Shown piece by piece: positions 57,901 through 64,000 of a stretch of 64,000 bases of DNA. The stretch is from an uncultured Lachnospiraceae bacterium (GTDB lineage: Bacteria; Bacillota; Clostridia; Lachnospirales; Lachnospiraceae). Below the pieces are notes generated by a model that saw only the letters and a list, made by a program, of their open reading frames with translations, was not told the origin of the DNA and did not search any database. The position numbers and the translations under genes are program-made. How positions within the stretch are numbered: position 1 is the stretch's first letter; every line of letters begins with the position of its first letter. Location of the stretch: assembly GCA_946623875.1 (NCBI GenBank), contig CAMORO010000002.1, positions 21,476 through 85,475 of the forward strand. The letters are read 5' to 3'.

Positions 57901-59188
57901 GCTGAAGAAAAAGCACAGGGAAACAAGAAGCATTGTTTCTTCGGCGTACAACAGGGTTCTGTTCACCGAAGAAATGGCCGGCAACTACACAATACTCTGT
58001 CCAAATATGTCTCCGATACATTTTGATATCATGGAGAAGGCCTTCAATTCATGCGGTTACAATCTTGTGGTGCCGGACAACTCCAATAAGGAGGCGGTTG
58101 ATACCGGTCTTAAGTATGTGAACAATGATGCCTGCTATCCGTCACTTATTGTTGTCGGACAGCTAATGGACGCCATTCTTTCCGGTAAGTATGATACCGA
58201 CAGACTGGCAGTTATAATGAGTCAGACAGGTGGCGGATGCCGTGCCACCAACTATATTGCTTTTATACGTCGTGCTCTGAAGAAAGCCGGATATGAGCAT
58301 ATTCCCGTCATATCCCTAAACCTTGGGAAGATCGAAGTAAATCCGGGCTTTAAGATAAACCTCAAGCTTGTACGAAGGCTTGCCTATGCTGCAATTTTCG
58401 GTGATCTGTTTATGCGATGCCTGTACAGGATGCGGCCTTATGAGATCACTCCCGGTTCTGCCGACGCAGTACATAAAGTATGGGTTAACAGATGCCGGGA
58501 ATTCGTCGGGAAAAAGTATCAGAGCTATAATGTGTTCAAACGTATGTGCAGAGAAATTGTGGCAGATTTCGATTCCATTCCTATAGACGAAGAATTGAAG
58601 AAACCGCGAGTGGGTATAGTAGGCGAGATCCTTGTGAAATACTCACCGACCGCAAACAACAATCTCGTAGGTCTTATCGAAAGTGAAGGAGCCGAGGCGG
58701 TTGTGCCGGACCTTCTTGATTTCATGCAGTACTGCTTCTACAACCAGATTTACAAAGCGGAACATCTTGGGAAATCAAGAAATACATCCAATATATCTGC
58801 AATTGCCATACGCTTTGTGGATCTTTTGAGAAATTCCGCAATAAAAGCTCTCAGTGAAAGCAGACATTTTGAGCCTCCGGTCAATATAAGAACAATAGCG
58901 AAATACGCAAGTGATATAGTATCGATTGGAAACCAGACAGGTGAAGGATGGTTCCTTACCGGAGAAATGGTTGAACTGATCCATTCGGGAGTGACGAACA
59001 TTGTATGTACACAGCCTTTCGGCTGTCTTCCAAATCATGTGGTTGGTAAGGGTGTAATAAAGGAATTGCGAAGGAATTACCCGGATTCAAATATCGTTGC
59101 GATAGACTACGATCCGGGAGCCAGCGAAGTAAACCAGCTCAACAGGATAAAGCTTATGCTGTCAACCGCATTCAAAAAGCTGGCATAG
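54914..59188 (+). CDS. Giant 2-hydroxyacyl-CoA dehydratase activase fusion
   Basis: 1424 aa. Two tandem BcrAD/BadFG-type ASKHA ATPase domains open the protein ([14 protein letters not shown] near residue 25; [15 protein letters not shown] near 337), each with an Fe-S cluster Cys site: [13 protein letters not shown] and [15 protein letters not shown]2229 segment follows ([15 protein letters not shown] near 620; [19 protein letters not shown]), then HgdB-like dehydratase domains ([41 protein letters not shown]). This layout is known in Clostridia as the CoA-substrate-specific activase family; the exact substrate is unknown. ATG 54914 has GAAAGGAG upstream; the frame is open further 5' but without a ribosome site. 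Confidence 0.9.
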   Translation: MNIENNNDKNSTAVNNNGSIYTLGIDIGSTTVKIAVLDSEHNILFSDYRRHFANIRETLKDLINDAYNSLGDLNVHPMITGSGGLTLANHLEIPFVQEVIAVSTALKDYSEKVDVAIELGGEDAKIIYFEGGNVEQRMNGICAGGTGSFIDQMASLLQTDAAGLNEYAKNYRSLYTIAARCGVFAKSDIQPLINEGATREDLSASIFQAVVNQTISGLACGKPIRGHVAFLGGPLHFLSELKAAFVRTLKLDDEHTIAPDNSHLFAAIGSALNYKEDNFINLNGLDEKLNSDIHMEFEVARMEPLFASKQEYEEFEKRHNAHCVGTAELEDYSGNCFLGIDAGSTTTKAALVSEDGSLLYSFYSNNNGNPLATTIRAIKEIYSLLPPGARIVHSCSTGYGEALIKAALLLDDGEVETVAHYYAAAFFEPDVDCILDIGGQDMKCIKIKNRNVDSVQLNEACSSGCGSFIETFAKSLNYSVTDFAKAALFAEHPIDLGTRCTVFMNSKVKQAQKEGAGVDDISAGLAYSVIKNALFKVIKVSDAASLGKKIVVQGGTFYNDAVLRSFEKISGGEAIRPDIAGIMGAFGAALIARERYEDVKSTTMLSIEKINSLQFSTSMAKCKGCTNNCRLTINKFSGGRQYISGNRCERGLGRQKNENNLPNLFDYKEKKIFGYEPLEITEATRGTVGIPRVLNMYENYPFWFTFFTKLRYRVVLSPRSSHKIYELGIESIPSESECYPAKLAHGHVEWLIKQGIKYIFYPALFYERKEQEGATNHYNCPIVTSYSENIRNNMDEIINGDVILHNPFLSFESLKIVTNELIKAFPDIDSDDIIEAAGAGWEEMERVRLDIQRKGEETLKYLEESGKHGIVLAGRPYHLDPEINHGIPEMINSYDMAVLTEDSISHLNPCERPLLVSDQWTYHSRLYAAANYVKTRDDIDLVQLNSFGCGLDAVTTDQVNDILTSSGKIYTCLKIDEVNNLGAARIRIRSLISAIKLKKKHRETRSIVSSAYNRVLFTEEMAGNYTILCPNMSPIHFDIMEKAFNSCGYNLVVPDNSNKEAVDTGLKYVNNDACYPSLIVVGQLMDAILSGKYDTDRLAVIMSQTGGGCRATNYIAFIRRALKKAGYEHIPVISLNLGKIEVNPGFKINLKLVRRLAYAAIFGDLFMRCLYRMRPYEITPGSADAVHKVWVNRCREFVGKKYQSYNVFKRMCREIVADFDSIPIDEELKKPRVGIVGEILVKYSPTANNNLVGLIESEGAEAVVPDLLDFMQYCFYNQIYKAEHLGKSRNTSNISAIAIRFVDLLRNSAIKALSESRHFEPPVNIRTIAKYASDIVSIGNQTGEGWFLTGEMVELIHSGVTNIVCTQPFGCLPNHVVGKGVIKELRRNYPDSNIVAIDYDPGASEVNQLNRIKLMLSTAFKKLA

Positions 59189-59191
59189 GGA

Positions 59192-61042
59192 TCAAGACTT
59201 GATGCTGAGATCTTCACTGTCACGAAGCCGGTTGATCTTATCTTTCAACCCGGTAAGACTGTTTATCAGAGTGTCGTATTCACCCCTGCTGTCATATTCG
59301 ATAAGTACATCACAGGCGCCTGTCAGCGACTTGTCTTCAAGCTTGCTGCACAGGCGTTTCATTCCCTTAAGCATGAACGGAACAAGTACCGTCTGTCCGC
59401 TTCTGCAGGCATTGATACAGTCATTACACAGCTTTTCAATATTATCAAGATATCTCTCTATACGCAGAACAACCGGATCGTAATCCGCTCTTTCAGTGAT
59501 CGCATATCTTCTCCATAACCATCTGGTCATTATGGTATTAAGCTTCCTTGAAGATATCGGCATCTCGATAAAATCATTAAAGCTTACATCCAGAAGATCC
59601 TTGTATATACTTCCGACAGGACAATTCAGGATAAAGATGATCGGTACATCCGAATAATAGTCGCTTCCGATCCCTCTGATCCTCTTGGCTGTTTCAATTC
59701 CGTTAAGCTTATCCATATCATAAAAGATAAATACAGCATCATAACAGGGTTCCAGCATCTTGTTTATTGCAGTTCTTCCGCCGATCGCCCTGTCAATGGT
59801 GATCTCGTAGGGTTTAAAGAAGCTTTCGTACATTCCCAGTCTGTTTATATCATCATCAACAAGCAGAATATTACAGTTATCGGCAATTGAAAGATTTTCT
59901 GTTATGCTGACACTGCTGTCCTCATTAACAGCAGGTATCATGTTATCTTCTTTGTTATCTTTATCCCGGCTTCCCGAATTTGTGTCTTTATTCAAAAAGA
60001 TGGCGGCATCATTGGTAACATCATAGTTGGGTATGGTGATGATGCTGCACAGTATTTCATCAACACAGTCATAGATATATTCCACGCTCATTACAAGCCT
60101 GTTCTCCGTAATTGGATACAAAGCCGGAACCATAAGACCGTTCCTGGCTTCCTTGCTTCTCATTGCACGCTCCACATCCCTGTCTATCGTAAATACATCC
60201 GTAAGCTTGCGTCCGATATATTCATCCTTAAATCTCTGGGTATTTATCCTGGCTGCATTATTCTGATACAGGATAGTCTGTTCATCATCACAGATAAATA
60301 CAACATCGGTCTTATCTGCGGAAAGTATACCCTCAAAATCCTCCTCAAGAAGCTGAAAGCTCCGGCTCTTTTTATGAATGTCGTTCATCAGCTTATACGG
60401 AATGATCATCAGGATAAAGAAAACAGGATAACTGACCTGAAAAACCGTATGACATACCGCCTCGGCCAAAAGACCGATCAGTGAGGGCATTATCGCGATC
60501 GCCGCAAGCTTAAAAAGATATTTCTCTCTCGGTTTGTTGTGTGTTTTGCGATATTCCCACAGCATATAGCAGACACAAATATAGTACACACAGATAGGTA
60601 TAAAAAAGAAGATCGGAAGCGGAATCACTCCCGGAATGAAATCTATTCCGGTTTCATTTGAGATAAAGGTAAACCTGTTAAAGAAAAGTTCGATAAGAAC
60701 TGCTCCCAGAGCATAGTAACACATTGCTGACGTACATGATCTTATCCATCTTTTATCACTGCGAAAAACGATGTAAAACTGTATTATCGTTGCGGCAAGG
60801 ACCGAACAGTAGGCATACCATATAACGATCTGAAGGATGTATCTCAGTATGCTGGTATCCTTTATAAGGTATATGACTATATAACTGCCGATGCCTGTAA
60901 TATAGGCACGCGAAAAGATGAGGAACTTCCTTGCGCCCTCATCTCTAACGCTTTTTCTGTCTTCTGATATCACTTCCGAAAGCGCATACAGCAAAACAGC
61001 AAACAGTATTAAAACAACAATGATCCTACCTGAAATCGCCAT
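59192..61042 (-). CDS. 7TM membrane protein with PAS-like and receiver domains
   Basis: 616 aa. Seven hydrophobic helices fill residues 4-235, followed by a PAS-like region (about 245-350; DVVFICDDEQTILYQNNAA), an acidic linker, and a REC domain (about 395-515; NILLVDDDINRLGMYESF, phosphoacceptor Asp in FIFYDMDKLNGIE). The helical C-terminus VLVPFMLKGMKRLCSKLE resembles an Hpt domain, but the phosphorylatable His is missing (Phe/Met at that place). No histidine-kinase core is present. It ends 3 nt from the convergent activase stop. Confidence 0.8.
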   Translation of the reverse strand: MAISGRIIVVLILFAVLLYALSEVISEDRKSVRDEGARKFLIFSRAYITGIGSYIVIYLIKDTSILRYILQIVIWYAYCSVLAATIIQFYIVFRSDKRWIRSCTSAMCYYALGAVLIELFFNRFTFISNETGIDFIPGVIPLPIFFFIPICVYYICVCYMLWEYRKTHNKPREKYLFKLAAIAIMPSLIGLLAEAVCHTVFQVSYPVFFILMIIPYKLMNDIHKKSRSFQLLEEDFEGILSADKTDVVFICDDEQTILYQNNAARINTQRFKDEYIGRKLTDVFTIDRDVERAMRSKEARNGLMVPALYPITENRLVMSVEYIYDCVDEILCSIITIPNYDVTNDAAIFLNKDTNSGSRDKDNKEDNMIPAVNEDSSVSITENLSIADNCNILLVDDDINRLGMYESFFKPYEITIDRAIGGRTAINKMLEPCYDAVFIFYDMDKLNGIETAKRIRGIGSDYYSDVPIIFILNCPVGSIYKDLLDVSFNDFIEMPISSRKLNTIMTRWLWRRYAITERADYDPVVLRIERYLDNIEKLCNDCINACRSGQTVLVPFMLKGMKRLCSKLEDKSLTGACDVLIEYDSRGEYDTLINSLTGLKDKINRLRDSEDLSIKS

Positions 61043-61062
61043 GTACGTGCTCCGTTGAATAA

Positions 61063-62241
61063 TTAATGATGGAACAGCCTTACTCCGTTGCAGACCATAG
61101 CAATACCGTATTCATCACAGCAGTCTATCACATCCTGATCCCTTATCGAACCTCCGGGCTGTACAACATACCTGACACCGCTCTTATAGCCCCGCTCGAT
61201 ACTGTCCGAAAACGGGAAGAATGCATCCGACCCAAGAACCACATCATCCATCCTGTCAAGCCACTCACGTTTTTCTTCATCCGTCAGTCTTGCGGGCTTA
61301 ACCTTGAATATCTTCTGCCATGCTCCTTCTTTAAGAACATCCATATATGCTTCACCGATATAATTATCGATCGCATTGTCCCTGTCAGCACGTTTGATCC
61401 CATCTACGAACTGAAGATCCATAACCTTTGGACACTGCCTCAGCAGCCAGTTGTCTGCCTTCTGTCCCGCAAGCCTTACACAGTGAACTCTTGACTGCTG
61501 TCCCGCACCTATTCCGATAGCCTGTCCGTCCTTGACAAAGCATACGGAATTGGACTGTGTATATTTAAGTGTTATCAGTGATATGATCATATCATGCTTT
61601 GCGGATTCGGGAATATCTTTATTCTTTGTAACCACATTTTCAAGTAAGGAAGCATCGATCTTAACCTCATTTCTTCCCTGCTCAAAGGTGATTCCGAAGA
61701 CATCCTTATGCTCAACACTCAGAGGCCTGTATTCGGGATCGATCCTGATTATCGTATATGCGCCCTTCTTCTTTCCTTTAAGGATTTCAAGTGCTTCGGG
61801 CTCATATCCGGGAGCTATTATTCCATCCGAAAACTCCTTTGCGATTATACGGGCACATGAAACATCACAGACTTCGGATAATGAAATGAAATCTCCAAAG
61901 GATGACATCCTGTCGGCTCCTCTTGCTCTTGCATAGGCACAGGCAATGGGTGAGAGCTCTTCAATATCATCAATGAAATATATCTTCTTCAGTGTATCGT
62001 CAAGCGGCTTGCCTATAGCCGCTCCTGCCGGAGATACATGCTTAAATGATGCAGCCGAAGCGTATCCGGTTGCTTCCTTTAATTCCTTCACCAGTTGCCA
62101 TCCGTTAAAGGCATCCATGAAATTGATATAACCCGGTTTTCCGTTCAGTATCTCTATCGGCAGATCCCTACCGTCGTTTACAAATATTCTGGCAGGCTTC
62201 TGATTGGGGTTGCATCCGTATTTAAGTTCAAGTTCCTTCAT
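61063..62241 (-). CDS. Stand-alone AICAR transformylase (PurH C-terminal domain)
   Basis: 392 aa, the AICARFT domain only: LKYGCNPNQKPARIF at the start, ASFKHVSPAGAAIG with the catalytic Lys-His pair, YTQSNSVCFVKDGQAIGIGAGQQSRVH and DAFFPFSDSIERG. The N-terminal MGS-like IMP cyclohydrolase domain of normal PurH is absent. It formylates AICAR to FAICAR with 10-formyl-THF. The PurO-type cyclohydrolase for the next step is encoded 17 nt upstream. AGAGG is 8 nt before the ATG. Confidence 0.93.
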   Translation of the reverse strand: MKELELKYGCNPNQKPARIFVNDGRDLPIEILNGKPGYINFMDAFNGWQLVKELKEATGYASAASFKHVSPAGAAIGKPLDDTLKKIYFIDDIEELSPIACAYARARGADRMSSFGDFISLSEVCDVSCARIIAKEFSDGIIAPGYEPEALEILKGKKKGAYTIIRIDPEYRPLSVEHKDVFGITFEQGRNEVKIDASLLENVVTKNKDIPESAKHDMIISLITLKYTQSNSVCFVKDGQAIGIGAGQQSRVHCVRLAGQKADNWLLRQCPKVMDLQFVDGIKRADRDNAIDNYIGEAYMDVLKEGAWQKIFKVKPARLTDEEKREWLDRMDDVVLGSDAFFPFSDSIERGYKSGVRYVVQPGGSIRDQDVIDCCDEYGIAMVCNGVRLFHH

Positions 62242-62258
62242 TTCATTTCCTCTTTCAT

Positions 62259-62972
62259 TTATTTATTTTTATTGACAATACGTGTTTCATATTCACCAGA
62301 CGCGATATCAATGAACCTTACAAACAGAGAAACCTTATTATCCTCATTAAGGCTGTTCCAGATCATATCGGTGAATTCGTCGATGTTTCCGTCTGTTTCA
62401 ACAAGCTTCGGTTCGCCTTCAAAACTCGGAAGAGGATTTCCGTCATTTTTGTAAGTGTGAATGAAGTGTCCTTCTCCTGCGGCCGGATTCTCATACGCAA
62501 ATGTGAAGCGATGAGTTGAAGCAGGATTACCGTCATTACTTTTAAGTATTGACATGGCGTAATTGTAGCTGCCGTTCTCTATATGCATTATTCCCGAGAT
62601 CCTTGGTGTGTAGTTGGGATCGTCAGGTTCAAAGGTACGGCTTCTGAGTGACTGCTCAAAAGTAAGTTGTTTATCCATCCCCTCATATATGGTATCTGTC
62701 TGATCTCCGTTGGTAACAATGGTCTTGTTCCCGAGCACCTTGACGGGGGCATATATGATAAGCGAAGGATCTTCAAGCTTGTCGGGATCGTAAGCCTGCG
62801 TCCTTATGCCTTCGCCATCCTCTACGAAAACCCTGTTTCTTGAATTGACACTTCTGCCCATGATAAAATAGGCACTGACAGCCTTCTTTCCATCGGATGT
62901 GAGTCCGATGATTATTCCCCTGCCGGGGTAGGGATTGTTTGATAATTCTTTTGCAATATTAAGCTTTTCCAT
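62259..62972 (-). CDS. purO: PurO-type IMP cyclohydrolase
   Basis: 237 aa of the IMP_cyclohyd family known from archaeal PurO: NNPYPGRGIIIGLTSDGKKA at the N-terminus, SVNSRNRVFV, IYAPVKVLGNKTIVTNGDQTD and SGIMHIENGSYNYAMSILKS. It closes FAICAR to IMP, the last de novo purine step. It precedes the stand-alone AICAR transformylase in the same direction, so together they replace bifunctional PurH. ATG 62972 has CAGGAGA 5 nt upstream; an ATG 6 codons earlier is less likely. Confidence 0.9.
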   Translation of the reverse strand: MEKLNIAKELSNNPYPGRGIIIGLTSDGKKAVSAYFIMGRSVNSRNRVFVEDGEGIRTQAYDPDKLEDPSLIIYAPVKVLGNKTIVTNGDQTDTIYEGMDKQLTFEQSLRSRTFEPDDPNYTPRISGIMHIENGSYNYAMSILKSNDGNPASTHRFTFAYENPAAGEGHFIHTYKNDGNPLPSFEGEPKLVETDGNIDEFTDMIWNSLNEDNKVSLFVRFIDIASGEYETRIVNKNK

Positions 62973-63027
62973 AGTATCTCCTGCTTTCATATAATAATTA
63001 AAGGGTCAAAACTATACTTTTACATGA

Positions 63028-63981
63028 TCAATCCAAAAGGATGACTTCATTGTACAGTTCACTCAGATCCGAACGTCCTGCCTTCGTGTAATCGATCGCA
63101 GCCTTGGGATGTCTGTTCAGAAGCCCCGTGAACAGATACTGCATGTCATATCCCCAGGTTACACCCTCTGCCCTCATGGGATTGATATAATTTTCAACGA
63201 ACTTAATGACCGGATAAAGATTGTATTTGGGATTATGAAGAAATCCTATAAGCGATTCCAGATAGCAGTTACCTGCGCCTCTTCCCATCCCCGAATACGT
63301 AGCATCAAGATAATCGACACCGCAGCCTACAGCTTCGATCGTATTTGCAAACGCAAGCTGTTGATTGTTGTGTGCATGTATCCCGACCTTCTTGCCGTAT
63401 TTGGCTGCCATGTTAAGATACAGGTCGGCTATCCTTGTCATCTGTTCGGGATATATTGAGCCGTAACTGTCCACTATATAGAAACACTGTACGGGTGACT
63501 GTCCGAACATTTCAAGAGCGATCTTAACATCCGATTCCTGCGCCTGGGATATAGCCATTATATTAACAGTGGTCTCATACCCCTTTTTATGCGCATCCTC
63601 TATCATGTCTACAGCCTGCGGTATCGTATTGATATAAGTGGCAATTCTTATAAGGTCAACCGGACTCTCTTCCTTTTTGCGGATGTCATTCTTATAATCA
63701 CAGCGTCCCACATCGGCCATTACGGATATCTTGAGATCCGTTTCATTGTCTCCTACGACCGCCCTTATATCCTCATCTTCGCTGAACTTCCATTTGCCGA
63801 ACTTCGACGGATCGAAAAGCTCCTTGTTAGCCTTGTAACCCATCTCCATATAATCAACACCCGCCTTCAGATTGGCGATATACAACTGCTTCACGAATTC
63901 ATCCGTAAAGAAAAAATCATTTACCAATCCACCGTCTCTCAACGTACAGTCGACAACCTTGATATCTTCACGCCACCCCAT
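63028..63981 (-). CDS. DRE-TIM aldolase (HMGL-like family), 5' end possibly outside window
   Basis: At least 317 aa of the DRE-TIM metallolyase superfamily. VVDCTLRDGGLVND supplies the Arg-Asp signature, and VGIHAHNNQQLAFAN supplies the metal-binding HxHN. It is closest in style to 4-hydroxy-2-oxovalerate aldolase-like proteins. The ATG at 63981 has no clear ribosome site and the frame stays open to the window edge, so the true start may be upstream. Substrate unknown; no partner dehydrogenase is visible. Confidence 0.85.
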   Translation of the reverse strand: MGWREDIKVVDCTLRDGGLVNDFFFTDEFVKQLYIANLKAGVDYMEMGYKANKELFDPSKFGKWKFSEDEDIRAVVGDNETDLKISVMADVGRCDYKNDIRKKEESPVDLIRIATYINTIPQAVDMIEDAHKKGYETTVNIMAISQAQESDVKIALEMFGQSPVQCFYIVDSYGSIYPEQMTRIADLYLNMAAKYGKKVGIHAHNNQQLAFANTIEAVGCGVDYLDATYSGMGRGAGNCYLESLIGFLHNPKYNLYPVIKFVENYINPMRAEGVTWGYDMQYLFTGLLNRHPKAAIDYTKAGRSDLSELYNEVILLD

Positions 63982-64000
63982 CAGGTTCTTAAGTTCTTTC

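Overview
The window reads as a chromosomal, housekeeping-rich segment of a low-to-mid GC anaerobic Firmicute, most likely a member of the Lachnospiraceae (Butyrivibrio/Coprococcus/Roseburia-like). The signs are the MutL endonuclease motif, the Prp-type N-terminal extension on ribosomal protein L27, SepF, the order rplU-prp-rpmA-obgE-yhbY-nadD-yqeK-rsfS, single-subunit glycyl-tRNA synthetase, a giant 2-hydroxyacyl-CoA dehydratase activase, and a PurO-type purine pathway. The genus is inference. No rRNA, tRNA, CRISPR array, prophage or large mobile element was seen.

Layout. 1-7132 (+): DNA repair and tRNA modification (mutS partial, mutL, miaA, a PLP-dependent 'aluminium resistance' family protein, radC). 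7154-15711 (+): rod-shape and wall cluster (divergent mreB, mreC, mreD, an unusually long PBP2, minC without minD/minE, rodA, mgsA, a lipoprotein D,D-carboxypeptidase). 15721-18956 (+): a promoter, a small P-loop protein, a HlyD-like membrane protein, yggS and sepF, closed by a terminator. 19020-24892 (+): aroB, lspA, an RluD-type pseudouridine synthase, a cytidylate-kinase-like protein, an AI-2E family permease and a TtcA-like PP-loop protein, interrupted by a 145-bp foldback repeat (20126-20270) and a hairpin plus 60-bp tandem repeats (23940-24165).

24897-29384 (-): NhaC antiporter, a Sel1/TPR-like protein, an EamA permease and an FHA-GGDEF protein. 29581-32960 (+): a tyrosine recombinase, an MscS channel and lexA with its own LexA boxes. 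32947-37345 (-): the ribosome-assembly/NAD operon led by rplU. 37388-39638 (-): a small protein, an ECF sigma factor, a small membrane protein and an SPFH protein. 39754-44844 (-): a YolD-like protein, a Y-family polymerase and a dual-SBP HD-GYP receptor. 45026-54759 (-): glyS, a lipoprotein, recO, era, a DUF4349 lipoprotein, an M16C peptidase, a degenerate sigma-70-like protein and a rhomboid-fold zinc protein. 54914-59188 (+): the dehydratase activase. 59192-63981 (-): a 7TM receiver protein, stand-alone AICAR transformylase, PurO-type IMP cyclohydrolase and a DRE-TIM aldolase.

The most interesting items are a dispersed inverted-repeat family (one full copy with 18-bp terminal inverted repeats and a 6-bp target duplication, plus fragments, one of which supplies the glyS stop codon), a sigma-70-like protein lacking region 4 and the promoter-melting signature, an archaeal-style split of the last two purine steps, a divergent MreB, a PBP2 with about 240 extra residues, and a receiver protein with 7 TM segments and an apparently His-less Hpt-like tail.
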